Source: DATLFI01 sp035524895 (lineage in GTDB: Bacteria; Acidobacteriota; Thermoanaerobaculia; Multivoradales; Multivoraceae). Taken from it: a DNA stretch of 33,752 nucleotides. The position numbers were made by a program, and so were the translations under genes. The notes beneath the pieces are model-generated. The model made no database searches, was not told where the DNA came from, and was given only the letters and a program-made list of their open reading frames with translations. Below are positions 18,689 through 28,776 of this stretch, piece after piece. Every line of letters starts with the position of its first letter. The stretch's first letter is position 1. Location of the stretch: the NCBI GenBank assembly GCA_035524895.1, contig DATLFI010000339.1:1-33752 (forward strand), given 5' to 3'.

Positions 18689-19345
18689 CTACAGCAGCGC
18701 GATGCCGACGACCCGCTCCAGCTCGCGTAGCGCCTCTCGCGGGTCCTCCACCTTGATGGTGGTCATGCCGAGGGCGCGGGCGCTCTTGAGATTGGACCCG
18801 ATGTCGTCGAGGAACACCACCTCGACCGGCTCGACGCCGACCAATCGGCAAGCCAGCTCGTAGATCCTCGGGTCGGGCTTGCGCAGGCCGACGCGCTGGG
18901 ACTCGACGACGTGGTGAAAGCGCTGGCGCAGCTCCGGAGACAGCGCGCCGTCGTCCGCGCCCTCGCGCTTCCAGTTGTTGGTGAGCGCGGCGACGAGAAA
19001 GTCCGCGGCGCGCAGCCGGTCGATCGCCAGCAGCATCTCCTGCCTGACCTCGCCCGCCGCGCCGACTCGTGCCATGAGCTCGCGGGCACGCAGCGGCAGG
19101 TCGGCTCTGGTGAGCTCGTCGTCGAGCGCGTCGTAGAAGTCGGCGCCGAGCGCCAGCTCGCCGCGCTCGAGGCGGTGCCATGCTCCGGCGGTGCCGTTCG
19201 CCACCACCATGCGGTTGAAGGCTCCGGCTTCGACGCCTGCTTCCTCTTCGTAGGCGGCGATGGCGTGCAGCGGCGAGCCGAGTACCACGCCGCCGAGGTC
19301 GAAGAGCACCGCGCGCAGTCGCTTGCCGTCGATCTCGTCAACCAC
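18689..19345 (-). CDS. HAD-superfamily hydrolase, subfamily IA-like
   Basis: A 218-residue haloacid dehalogenase-like protein. Motif I is VLFDLGGVVLGS, with nucleophile Asp and Gly where a second Asp often stands, as is common in subfamily IA. Motif II is AALTNNW, motif III GLRKPDPRIYELA, motif IV VFLDDIGSNLKSAR. An alpha-helical cap lies between motifs I and II. Such proteins are usually small-molecule phosphatases; the substrate is unknown. The GTG at 19345 is chosen because of a GGAGG eight bases upstream; it overlaps the end of the sulfurtransferase gene by eight bases. An alternative start further upstream would extend into that gene. Confidence 0.88.
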   Translation of the reverse strand: MVDEIDGKRLRAVLFDLGGVVLGSPLHAIAAYEEEAGVEAGAFNRMVVANGTAGAWHRLERGELALGADFYDALDDELTRADLPLRARELMARVGAAGEVRQEMLLAIDRLRAADFLVAALTNNWKREGADDGALSPELRQRFHHVVESQRVGLRKPDPRIYELACRLVGVEPVEVVFLDDIGSNLKSARALGMTTIKVEDPREALRELERVVGIALL

Positions 19346-20207
19346 CAGGCTCTCCTCCCTGTGCCTGCGGTCGAGGCGACCGGCACCATTCGCTCCAGGA
19401 ACCGACATAGAGGGCGGGTCGCGGCAGGCCGGCCGCCTCCATCGCCAGCAGCGTGTGGCAGGCCGTCACGCCCGAGCCGCAGTGCACGATCGAGCGCTCG
19501 AGGCGAGGACCGAAGCGATCGCGGTAGAGAGTGCGCAGCGTCTCCGGGCTGTGGAAGCGGCCGTCGGTACGCAAGTTCTCGGAGAACGGTACGTTTTCGG
19601 CTCCTGGGATGTGGCCGGCGACCGGGTCGAACGGCTCGACCTCGCCGCGGTACCGCTCCCGCGATCTCACGTCGAGCACCAAGGCGTCGGGATCCCGCGC
19701 TGCCGCCGCGACCTGGTCGGCGCCGGCTATCGGCCACTGCCACGCGGGTGCCGCGATCGGGGCCGCGGGCCGCGGCGCGGGAGGCGGCGTTCGCGCCGGG
19801 TCGATACCGACCCCGATCGCGGCGGCGAAACCGCCGTCGAGCACCGAGGCGCGACGGTGGCCGAGTGCGCGCAGCATCCACCACAGTCGAGCCGCCGCGT
19901 TGGCGCCGGCGGACGCGTCGTAGGCGACGACCAGGTGCTCGGGTGTGATCCCCAGACGCGCCACCGTCCCGGCAAAGTCCGCAGGGTCGGGAAGCGGGTG
20001 GCGGCCACCCGAAGCAGGGTCGCCGATCGCGGCGAGCTTCGAGTCGAGGTCGACGTGGAGGGCCCCGGGCAGGTGCCCGTCCCGGTAGGCCCGCAAACCA
20101 TCGCCGCCGGGACGCGCGTCGAGGAGGCGAAGGGGCGGCATCGCCCCTCGCGACCGCGCCAAGAGGCGCGCGAGCTCGGCGGCATCGATCAGGGGAGTGC
20201 TCGCCAT
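19338..20207 (-). CDS. Tandem-rhodanese sulfurtransferase (thiosulfate/3-mercaptopyruvate type)
   Basis: A 289-residue protein of two rhodanese domains. The N-terminal domain has LRLLDARPGGDGLRAYRDGHLPGALHVDL and ends with VLDGGFAAA; the C-terminal domain has LVLDVRSRERYRGEVEPFDPVAGHIPGAENVPF and the active-site loop with Cys243 in VHCGSGVTACH. The CGSGVT loop is the form usually seen in 3-mercaptopyruvate sulfurtransferases. It transfers sulfane sulfur to cyanide or thiol acceptors; the physiological role here is unknown. ATG at 20207 is preferred; a GTG at 20225 would add six residues. It is the first gene of the leftward unit and divergent from the actA-led operon, sharing the intergenic region with the Rex-type site. 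Confidence 0.92.
   Translation of the reverse strand: MASTPLIDAAELARLLARSRGAMPPLRLLDARPGGDGLRAYRDGHLPGALHVDLDSKLAAIGDPASGGRHPLPDPADFAGTVARLGITPEHLVVAYDASAGANAAARLWWMLRALGHRRASVLDGGFAAAIGVGIDPARTPPPAPRPAAPIAAPAWQWPIAGADQVAAAARDPDALVLDVRSRERYRGEVEPFDPVAGHIPGAENVPFSENLRTDGRFHSPETLRTLYRDRFGPRLERSIVHCGSGVTACHTLLAMEAAGLPRPALYVGSWSEWCRSPRPQAQGGEPGG
19354..19358 (-). promoter_or_regulatory. Ribosome binding site fixing the HAD GTG start
   Basis: GGAGG on the minus strand, eight bases before the GTG at 19345, inside the 3' end of the sulfurtransferase gene. It is one of the best Shine-Dalgarno matches in the window and supports translational coupling of the two genes. Confidence 0.7.
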
Positions 20208-20258
20208 CGCAGCGAGCTTACTCACGCCATCAGCTTCCCCCCGATTGGCGGGCCCTCC

Positions 20259-20301
20259 GGGGACAGAGGACTTGGCTTCTGGTAGCTTCCCGGCTGTCCC
20301 C
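20259..20301. repeat. 8-base inverted repeat in the sulfurtransferase/actA intergenic region
   Basis: GGGGACAG (20259-20266) and CTGTCCCC (20294-20301) are reverse complements 27 bases apart; a further CCCGGC (20289-20294) and GCCGGG (20312-20317) pair overlaps. In a transcript of the leftward unit these could form alternative leader hairpins, or the dyad could be an operator. The significance is uncertain because the region is GC-rich. Confidence 0.35.
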
Positions 20302-20321
20302 TCCAGGCCCTGCCGGGCCGC

Positions 20322-20339
20322 TTGTGAAAAGTTTCACAA
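20322..20339. promoter_or_regulatory. Rex-type operator (redox-sensing repressor site)
   Basis: TTGTGAAAAGTTTCACAA is a perfect match to the Rex consensus TTGTGAA-N4-TTCACAA, and the symmetry extends one more base each side (20321-20340). Rex represses respiratory genes when NADH/NAD+ is low and releases DNA when NADH is high, in several Gram-positive and other bacteria. The core also fits the Crp/Fnr pattern TGTGA-N6-TCACA, so a Crp/Fnr-family protein is the alternative. It lies 118 bases upstream of actA and 115 bases from the sulfurtransferase ATG. The rex gene itself is not in the window. Confidence 0.7.
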
Positions 20340-20350
20340 GCGGGTATCGT
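20322..20350 (+). promoter_or_regulatory. Possible promoter of the actABCDEF-cox operon, overlapping the operator
   Basis: TTGTGA (20322-20327) and TATCGT (20345-20350) are spaced by exactly 17 bases and match the sigma70 -35 and -10 consensus at four of six positions each. The palindromic operator covers the -35 box and half the spacer, the geometry expected for repression. The transcript leader would be about 100 bases. This is a pattern-based proposal. Confidence 0.45.
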
Positions 20351-20456
20351 GGCCGCCGCGATCGGCCCCTCGCCGTGACGCACCAGGGCGCCCGCGCCGT
20401 CCCCCGAGAACCAGGTCGCCAAGCGTCAGGGTCGTCGACCGTACGAGGTCTCGCAG

Positions 20457-21116
20457 ATGCCTCAGGTATTCCCCCGCAGCGCCAACCAGGTCGTTCGAGT
20501 CTCGTTCGTGCTGGTGGCGGTGGGGGCCGCGGCCGCCGGCGCGGCGCTCTGGGTGATCGACCGCTCGCCGTTCCACACGCGGCAGGGCCTGTTCGTGGAG
20601 CAGTCGGTCCCGTTCAGCCACGACCATCACACGGACGGGCTGGGCATCGACTGCCGGTACTGCCACACCTCGGTCGAGACCACCAGCTTCGCCGGCATTC
20701 CACCCACGGCGACTTGCATGAACTGCCACAAGCAGATCTGGGCGAACACCGAGATGCTACGGCCGGTGCGCGAAAGCTGGGCGACGCGCGAGCCGCTGCG
20801 TTGGAACCGTGTGCACGACCTGCCTGACTTCGTGTACTTCAACCACAGCATCCATGTGTACAAGGGCATCGGCTGCCAGACCTGCCACGGCGCGGTCGAC
20901 GCGATGCCGCTGGTCTACCAGCACGCCTCGCTCCAGATGCGCTGGTGCCTCGACTGCCACCGCAACCCCGAGAACTACGTGCGGCCTCGCGAGGAGGTCT
21001 TCAACATGGACTGGTCTCCGGCGAGCGTCGGCACCACGCAACGCGAGCTCGGTCCCAGTCTGGTCGCCGAGTACGCGATCGAGAGCCTCGACAACTGCTC
21101 GGTCTGTCACCGGTGA
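20457..21116 (+). CDS. actA: Alternative complex III ActA, pentaheme cytochrome c (locus 2)
   Basis: A 219-residue protein with an N-terminal membrane anchor (about 14-34) and five heme sites: CRYCH 66-70, CMNCH 87-91, CQTCH 140-144, CLDCH 164-168 and CSVCH 214-218. PVRESWATREPLRWNRVHDLPDF and the terminal NCSVCHR match the locus 1 paralogue. ATG at 20457 has GAGG eight bases upstream. It is the first gene of a complete actABCDEF set. In ACIII the hemes of ActA accept electrons from the ActB clusters and pass them toward ActE or the oxidase on the periplasmic face. Its end overlaps a possible GTG start of actB. Confidence 0.95.
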   Translation: MPQVFPRSANQVVRVSFVLVAVGAAAAGAALWVIDRSPFHTRQGLFVEQSVPFSHDHHTDGLGIDCRYCHTSVETTSFAGIPPTATCMNCHKQIWANTEMLRPVRESWATREPLRWNRVHDLPDFVYFNHSIHVYKGIGCQTCHGAVDAMPLVYQHASLQMRWCLDCHRNPENYVRPREEVFNMDWSPASVGTTQRELGPSLVAEYAIESLDNCSVCHR

Positions 21117-21175
21117 ACGGGAACGGCGGGAGTCTGGATCCGGGCGAGCGCGCGACGATGGACCAGCCGTCAATC

Positions 21176-21190
21176 GAGGGAGAGATCTTG
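21176..21190 (+). promoter_or_regulatory. Shine-Dalgarno and TTG proposed as actB start
   Basis: GAGGGAG followed closely by TTG at 21188 is the strongest ribosome-binding arrangement near the 5' end of actB. Competing in-frame starts are GTG 21113, which overlaps the actA stop as GTGA, and ATG 21158; both have weaker upstream sequence. The extra residues they would add do not look conserved. Confidence 0.45.
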
Positions 21191-24100
21191 AGCGACAGAC
21201 CACGGGCGACCGAGGATCGCGGGCACCAGCGGCCGGCACCGCGCACGACGCTGCGCGTCGTCGGCGAAGAGCGGGTCGCCGCCGGCGCGCCAGTGGTCTG
21301 GCGCAGCCTCGACGAGCTGGCGGACACGCCGGGCTTCCGGGAGCGCGTCGTCCGTGAGTTTCCGCGCTGGGCGCCGGCCGAATGGAGCCCGCCAGAGTCG
21401 AACCCGGCCGAGTCGAACCCGGCTGAGTCGAACAACGACGCGCCCGACGACGCCGGCCGCCGCGACTTCCTGAAGCTCGCCGGCGCTTCCATTTCCCTCG
21501 CAGGTCTCGCCGCCTGCACTCGCCAGCCGACCGAGCTGATCGTGCCCTACGTCGAGCAGCCTCCCGAGCTCGTCCCTGGCAAGCCGCTGTACTACGCCAC
21601 GGCCATGACCATCGGCGGGTACGCGACCGGCTTGCTGGCCGAGAGCCACATGGGCCGGCCGACCAAGCTCACCGGGAATCCTCGGCATCCTGCGAGCCTC
21701 GGCGGCACCAGTGCGCTGCACCAAGCGGCGACGCTGGGCCTGTACGACCCCGATCGTTCCAGCAGCATCTCGCGGCGTGGCCGCATCCTGCCCTGGGAGG
21801 CCTTCGTCGCCGAGATGGCTCCGGTGCTGCAAGCCTTCGAGGCGCTGGGCGGCGATGGCCTGCGCATCCTCAGCGGCACCGTCGCCTCGCCGAGCTTCGA
21901 GGCCATGATGGCCGAGGTGCGGCAGCGTTTCCCGCGGGCCGTGTGGGTCCAGTACGAGCCGATCAACGAGGATGTACCGCGGCGTGCCGCGCGCCGCGCC
22001 GGCCTGGGCGATGCGTCGGTCCGCTACGACCTGGCGCGTGCGCAGGTGGTCGTGGCGCTCGAGTCCGACTTCCTGGCTTCGGGCCCGGGACACCTGCGAT
22101 ACGCCCGTGACTTCTCGCGCCGTAAGCGGGTGCGCGACGCCTCGGTCGAGCCGACCCGGTTCTACGCCTTCGAGTGCGCGCCGAGCCCGACCGGAACGCT
22201 CGCGGACCACCGCGCCCCGGTTAGCCCGAGCGAGCTCGAAGTGGTCGCGCAGGCGTTGCTCGACGGCCTCGGCGGTGGCGCCCCCCGGCAAGACCTGCCC
22301 GACTGGCTCGGTGCGATGGTGTCGACCGTGGTCGACGACCTGCGCGCCCAAGCTGGGCAGGCGGTGGTGATCGCTGGGGACCAGGCGCCCGAGGAGGTCC
22401 ATGTTCTAGCGCTGCGCCTCAACCAGGCGCTCGGCGCGATCGGTAGCACCGTGCTGGTCGGCAGGCCGCAGATCGCTGCACCGGCCGGGCAAGAGGCCGC
22501 GTTCGCCGAGCTGGTGAGAGAGATGGCTGCCGGCCAGGTCGATGCCCTGTTCGTGCTCGGCGCCAACCCGGTGTACGAGGCGCCCGGCGATCTCGACTTC
22601 GCCGGCGCACTCGCCAAGGTGGATCTCTCGGTGCACCTCGGTCTCTACCTCGACGAGACCGGCGACTTGTGCGATTGGCACCTGCCCCAGGCGCACTTCC
22701 TCGAGAGCTGGGGGGACGCGCGCTCGTTCGACGGCACCCTGACTGTGATCCAGCCGCTGATCCTTCCGCTCTACCAGGGCAAGACCGACCTCCAGCTCCT
22801 TTCTGCGCTGGCTGGCCGAGAGCGTTCGGACCACGAGATCGTGCGGGCGGTTTGGGAACGCGGGATGCTCCAGGGGGTGAACGGCGATAGCGAGTCCGCG
22901 TGGCGGCGAGTCCTCCACGACGGATTTTGGTCGCCTCCGGACGCTTCGAGCTCGCTTTACGACGGCGGCGCAGTCGCAGAGCCCGCGCCGCCGGCAATCG
23001 AGCTCCTTGCGACCCCGCCCGCGCCTGGCGATGCCGCGCCGGCCGCCGCAGGCGCCGGAGCGGGAGCGGGAGCGGGAGCCAGCGAGCTCGAGCTGGCGTT
23101 GCGTCCCGATCCCTCGCTCTACGACGGGCGCTTCGCGAACAATGCCTGGCTGCAGGAGCTCCCGAAGCCGATCACCAAGCTGACCTGGGATCAGGCCGCG
23201 CTGGTGAGCCCACGCACCGCGGAGCGCCTGGGTGTGAACAACACACAGGTCGTGCGGCTCTCGGTCGGCCGCCGGTCGCTCGAGGCGCCGGTGTGGATCA
23301 ACCCGGGTCAGGCCGACGGCGTCATCGTGCTGCCGCTCGGGTACGGCCGAGGACGCGCCGGCAAGGTCGGCAACGGCATCGGGTCCAACGCGCTCGCGCT
23401 GCGGTCGAGCGGGGACGGCTGGAACCTGCGCGCGAAGGTCGCCGTCACGAGTCGCACCTACCCGCTCTCGAGCACCCAGCAGCACTTCGACATCGAGATC
23501 CAGGCCGAGCAGGCGGCGGCGCGGCACCTGGTCCAGCACGGGACCTGGGAGCGATTCCGCACCGAGCCTGACTTCGCGAAGCGCCACGCCGAGCACGTGC
23601 CGGTGGCGCCCCTGATCCCGGACTGGCCGTACGAAGGCTACGCCTGGGGTCTGTCGATCGATCTGTCGGTGTGCACCGGCTGCAACGCCTGCATCGTCTC
23701 TTGCCAGGCCGAGAACAACATTCCGGTGGTTGGCAAGGAGCAGGTGGGCCGTGGTCGCGAGATGCACTGGCTGCGAATCGATCGCTACTACGAGGGCGAG
23801 CTCGACCGGCCGTCGATCCATCACCAGCCAGTGATGTGCCAGCACTGCGAGCTCGCGCCGTGCGAGGTCGTGTGCCCGGTCGGGGCGACGGTGCACGGGG
23901 ACGAAGGCCTCAACGAGATGGTCTACAACCGCTGCGTCGGCACCAGGTACTGCTCGAACAACTGCCCGTACAAGGTGCGCCGCTTCAACTTCCTGCGCTT
24001 CAACGACGCGCGGACTCCCGTGCTCGAGATGCTGCGCAACCCGGACGTCACGGTGCGCTCGCGCGGCGTGATGGAAAAGTGCACCTACTGCGTGCAGCGG

Positions 24101-24414
24101 ATCAACTGGGCGCGCATCGAGGCCAAGCGCGAGAACCGGCGCATCCGCGATGGCGAGGTCAAGACTGCGTGTCAGGAGGCCTGCCCGACCGAGGCCATCG
24201 TGTTCGGCGACGTCAATGACCCGCAGTCCGAGGTGACGCGCTGGAAGGCGCTGCCGCTCGACTACGTGCTGCTGCCCGAGGTGGCGACCAAGCCGCGCAC
24301 GACCTACTTGGCAAAGGTGACGCACCCCCATCCTTCCCTGGCGCTGGCCGGGCCTGCGGGGCACGGATCTGCTGGCAGCGCTCACGAAGCGCAGATCGGT
24401 CAGGTGGAGACACG

Positions 24415-24418
<4 letters not shown>
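21188..24418 (+). CDS. actB: Alternative complex III ActB, molybdopterin-like/Fe-S subunit (locus 2)
   Basis: About 1076 residues from the TTG start (start uncertain; GTG 21113 or ATG 21158 are alternatives). A short N-terminal part (VWRSLDELADTPGFRERVVREFP) precedes a Tat-type signal, RRDFLKLAGASISLAGLAAC, whose Cys may be lipidated. The molybdopterin-oxidoreductase-like region carries no obvious cofactor-ligand motif. The C-terminal Fe-S part (about 825-1000) has CTGCNACIVSC, CQHCELAPCEVVC, CVGTRYCSNNC, and CTYC with CQEAC. Two low-complexity linkers are present: Glu-Ser-Asn-Pro-Ala repeats before the Tat motif and an Ala-Gly repeat mid-protein. The stop overlaps actC (ATGA). It relays electrons from the ActC quinol site to the hemes of ActA. 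Confidence 0.94.
21395..21433 (+). repeat. 15-base tandem repeat in actB
   Basis: Two and a half copies of a 15-base unit beginning GAGTCGAACCCGGC, encoding ESNPA repeats just before the Tat motif. It is an in-frame linker repeat with near-identical copies, suggesting recent slippage expansion. Confidence 0.7.
23057..23080 (+). repeat. Hexanucleotide GGAGCG repeat in actB
   Basis: About four copies of a 6-base unit (GGAGCG/GGAGCC) encoding an Ala-Gly run in the linker between the two halves of the molybdopterin-like region. In-frame, so copy-number change would alter only linker length. Confidence 0.7.
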
Positions 24419-25823
<1,405 letters not shown>

Positions 25824-25827
<4 letters not shown>

Positions 25828-26375
25828 GCCACGACTACCACGACGCTCCGCACGGTCCGTACGGGGTGATGGCGCGGTTCGCCAAGCCGACTCAGCTCGT
25901 CGCTGCGGCGGAGGCCGCGCGCGACGCCGGCTACCGGCGTTGGAACTGCTACACGCCCTACCCGGTGCCCGGCGCCTGGGAGGCGATGGGTCACAAGAGC
26001 CCGATGTCGAAGCTGGTCCTGATCGGCGGCATCCTGGGGTGCGTCCTGGGCTTCGGCTTCATCACCTGGACCCAGGTGATCGCCTACCCCTGGAACATCG
26101 GCGGACGGCCCCTGTTCAGCTGGCCCGCGTTCATCCCGCCGGCTTTCGAGACCACCATCCTGTTGGCCGGGCTCACTGCGGCGATCGGCATGTTCCTGGT
26201 CAACCGGCTGCCCGAGCCGTATCACCCGGTGTTCAACGCTCCCGGGTTCGAGCGCGCGTCCCAGGACCGGTACTTCCTGGTCATCGAGGCAACCGATCCG
26301 AGGTTCGACCGCACAGCGACGGCCGCGTTTCTGCAGGGTCTCGGTCCGGAAGAGGTCTGCGAAGTTGAGAACTGA
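25824..26375 (+). CDS. actD: Alternative complex III ActD (DUF3341-type membrane subunit)
   Basis: A 183-residue protein with a soluble N-terminus (YGVMARFAKPTQLVAAAEAARDAGYRRW, a ferredoxin-like fold in this family) containing the hallmark YTPYPVPG, then two membrane helices (about 62-86 and 96-116), and a C-terminal soluble part (HPVFNAPGFERASQDRYFLVIEATDPRFD). ActD is a structural membrane subunit of ACIII without cofactors. It overlaps actC by four bases and the TTG start of actE by eleven bases, so the whole set is tightly coupled. Confidence 0.93.
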
Positions 26376-27069
26376 GACCAAACGGGTTGCGCCCTGGATG
26401 GTGGCGCTCCTGACGTCGACGGCGCTCGTCGGCTGCCGCCAGGACATGCACAACCAGGCCAAGCACGAGCCCCTCGAGGCGTCGCGGCTCTTCTCGGACG
26501 GCGCGTCCTCGCGGCCACTCCCTCCTCACACCGTCGCACAGGGCTTCCTGCAGGAGGACCGCGCGCTCCACACCGGGATCGGTGACGGCGGCGAGTGGGT
26601 AGCCGAGCTGCCGGTCGAGCTCGACCGCGAGCTCCTGCGCCGCGGGCGCGAACGCTTCGAGATCTTCTGCTCGCCGTGCCACGACCGCACGGGGGGCGGC
26701 CGCGGCATGATCGTGCAGCGCGGATTCCAGCAGCCGCCGTCCTACTGGGACAGCCGCCTACTGGGCATGCCGATCGGCTACTTCTACGACGTCGTCACCA
26801 ACGGCTACGGACAGATGTCCGGCTACGCCGCTCAGATGCCGGTGCACGACCGCTGGGCGGTTGCCGCCTGGGTGCGGGTGCTGCAGCGGGCGCGAACGGT
26901 GGAGGTCGCTCGACTCGCGGAGCAGGAGCAGCGCTGGGTCGACGAGGGCCATTCGGTGGGAGCGGCGGGGGGCACGGCCCCGGGCCACGGAGGCAGCGAG
27001 GCCGGGCCGGAGCCACACGAAGCGGACCCGTCGTCGCACGGCGCCTCGGAGCCAGGAGAGTTGCGATGA
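26365..27069 (+). CDS. actE: Alternative complex III ActE, lipoprotein monoheme cytochrome c (locus 2)
   Basis: A 234-residue cytochrome with lipoprotein signal MRTETKRVAPWMVALLTSTA-LVG-C24, heme site CSPCH (102-106) and Met-containing loop YGQMSGYAAQM, then a Gly/His/Glu-rich tail of about 45 residues. The TTG at 26365 is chosen because AGAGG lies upstream and it gives a positively charged n-region; an ATG at 26398 would cut this away. ActE carries one heme c in ACIII on the periplasmic side. Its stop overlaps actF as ATGA. It is homologous to the protein at 5720-6310. Confidence 0.9.
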   Translation: MRTETKRVAPWMVALLTSTALVGCRQDMHNQAKHEPLEASRLFSDGASSRPLPPHTVAQGFLQEDRALHTGIGDGGEWVAELPVELDRELLRRGRERFEIFCSPCHDRTGGGRGMIVQRGFQQPPSYWDSRLLGMPIGYFYDVVTNGYGQMSGYAAQMPVHDRWAVAAWVRVLQRARTVEVARLAEQEQRWVDEGHSVGAAGGTAPGHGGSEAGPEPHEADPSSHGASEPGELR

Positions 27070-28250
27070 GCGACGTCAAGGTCTCGGCCGAGCAGTTCCG
27101 GCCGCCGGAGTCGCTCGCCGGGGTGCAGACCCGGGCGCTGTGGATCGGCGCCGCGGGAATCGTCCTCTCGGTCGTCGGCGTCGTGCTGGATCGCGAGCAG
27201 TTCTTCCGTTCGTACCTGGTCGCCTGGGTGTTCTGGACCGCGGTCGCGCTCGGTTGCCTGGGCTGGCAGATGGTGCAGCACCTGTCCGCCGGCTACTGGG
27301 GTCTCGTGCTGCGGCGGGCCCTGGAAGCGGGCGCGCGCACGTTGCCGTTCTTGTTCCTGCTCTTCGTGCCGCTCTACTTCGGCATGGAGAGTGTCTGGGA
27401 GTGGGCGACCGAGCACGCGGCGCACGACGAGCTGATCCAGAAGAAAGCCGCCTACCTGAACGTGCCGTTCTTCTGGGCGCGCGCGGCGATCTACTTCGCG
27501 ATCTGGACCGTGCTCGCCTACACCCTGAGCCACTACTCGCGGCGTCAGGACGAGACGGGAGCTCCCGAGGTCACGGTGCGGCTGCGCAACATCAGCGGCC
27601 CGGGGGTGGTGGTGTTCGTGCTGGTCTCGACCTTCGCGTGCTGGGACTGGCTGATGTCCCTCAACCCGCACTGGTTCTCGAGCCTCTACGGTTTCTACTT
27701 CGTGTCGAGCACCGCGCTCACCGGCGTGCTGTTCATGATCGTGTGCGCGTGGTGGCTGGCGCAGCGGCCGCCGCTCGATCGCCTGCTGACGCCCAAGCAC
27801 TTCCACGACTACGGCAAGCTGAGCCTGGCGCTGGTCATGTTCTGGGCCTACATGACCCTGTCCCAGTTCCTCATCACCTGGGCCGGGCACGTGCCGGAGT
27901 TCACCATCTGGTACCACGCGCGCAACAGCGGCGGCTGGCGGCCCTACACCTACTTTCTCGTGATCTTCCACTTCTTCGTGCCGTTCCTGATGCTGCTCTC
28001 GGCCGCGCTCAAGAAGCAGCCGTCGCGGCTGGTGCTGGTCGCTTGCTACCTGCTGGTGATGCGCTGGCTCGACCTCTACTGGCAGGTGGCGCCGACCTTC
28101 CACCGCGAGCTCACCTTCCATTGGCTCGATGCCACGACCCTCGTCGGCGTGGGCGGCCTGTGGGTGTTCCTGTTCGTGCGTGAGCTGCGAAGCCGCACGA
28201 TGGTGCCTATCCGCGATCCCTACTTCCCGGAGATGGTCGCCCATGAGTGA
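27066..28250 (+). CDS. actF: Alternative complex III ActF, NrfD-like membrane subunit
   Basis: A 394-residue membrane protein with about ten helices. Blocks such as AYLNVPFFWARAAIYFAIW, STFACWDWLMSLNPHWFSSLYGFYF, FWAYMTLSQFLITWAGHVPEFTIWY and LMLLSAALKKQPSRL are characteristic of ActF, a divergent relative of ActC without a complete quinone site but possibly with a proton path. The start overlaps the actE stop (ATGA) and the end overlaps the next small gene by eight bases. No homologue occurs in locus 1. Confidence 0.94.
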   Translation: MSDVKVSAEQFRPPESLAGVQTRALWIGAAGIVLSVVGVVLDREQFFRSYLVAWVFWTAVALGCLGWQMVQHLSAGYWGLVLRRALEAGARTLPFLFLLFVPLYFGMESVWEWATEHAAHDELIQKKAAYLNVPFFWARAAIYFAIWTVLAYTLSHYSRRQDETGAPEVTVRLRNISGPGVVVFVLVSTFACWDWLMSLNPHWFSSLYGFYFVSSTALTGVLFMIVCAWWLAQRPPLDRLLTPKHFHDYGKLSLALVMFWAYMTLSQFLITWAGHVPEFTIWYHARNSGGWRPYTYFLVIFHFFVPFLMLLSAALKKQPSRLVLVACYLLVMRWLDLYWQVAPTFHRELTFHWLDATTLVGVGGLWVFLFVRELRSRTMVPIRDPYFPEMVAHE

Positions 28251-28776
28251 CGAAGCGCGCCACCTCCCCTCGGCCGTTCCCGCCGACCACGGCCACGGCC
28301 ACGGCCACGGCCATGCTGATCATGGCGATCCAGACCCCGAGATCCGGGTGACCGCGGTGGCCAAGATCCTGCTCGCGATCGCCGTGGTCACCGTCGTGTT
28401 CGCGGTGCTGGTTTGGCCGCTGGCCTGGGGCTTCTTCCGTTCCGAGCCGCCACCAGACCGCGCCATCGAACGCATCGACCGGTCGCGGCCGGCCGGGCCG
28501 CTGCTTCAGGTGAACCCGACCGCCGAGATCGCGGAGCTTCGCCGCCAGGAGCAGCGCGTGCTCGACAGCTACGACTGGGTCGATCGCAGCGCCGGGATCG
28601 CTCGCGTGCCGGTGGAGCGCGCGCTGGAGCTGGTGCTGGCCGATGGCGTCGGCGCCATTGCCGCAGCCCAGAGAGAAGCCCGACGAGAACATATGGAAGA
28701 TGCAGTGGATACCGCCGTCACGGCGCCCCCTCGAGCGTCCGCGACCGAAGACGACCCAGGATCGAGGCGCAGATGA
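28243..28776 (+). CDS. Small His-rich single-helix membrane protein between actF and sco
   Basis: A 177-residue protein with a cytoplasmic-looking His/Gly-rich N-terminus (DHGHGHGHGHADHG, about 16-29), one membrane helix (about 41-66), and a C-terminal part containing LLQVNPTAEIAELRRQEQRVLDSYDWVDR followed by AGIARVPVERALELVL. I recall this last block from small proteins in similar ACIII-oxidase operons, but I cannot name a family with certainty. The ATG overlaps the actF stop by eight bases, and its stop overlaps sco as ATGA. The position before a copper chaperone and the His run suggest metal (copper) binding or an assembly role; this is inference. Confidence 0.85.
   Translation: MSDEARHLPSAVPADHGHGHGHGHADHGDPDPEIRVTAVAKILLAIAVVTVVFAVLVWPLAWGFFRSEPPPDRAIERIDRSRPAGPLLQVNPTAEIAELRRQEQRVLDSYDWVDRSAGIARVPVERALELVLADGVGAIAAAQREARREHMEDAVDTAVTAPPRASATEDDPGSRRR
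28291..28314 (+). repeat. Hexanucleotide GGCCAC repeat encoding His-Gly
   Basis: Four tandem copies of GGCCAC (the last ending in T) encode the Gly-His run of the small membrane protein. Its length may vary by slippage. Confidence 0.7.

Noticed and set aside
20322..20339. Reading the palindrome simply as a Crp/Fnr site
   Set aside because: TGTGA-N6-TCACA fits, but the outer bases also complete the Rex consensus exactly, so Rex is preferred; Crp/Fnr is kept as the alternative.
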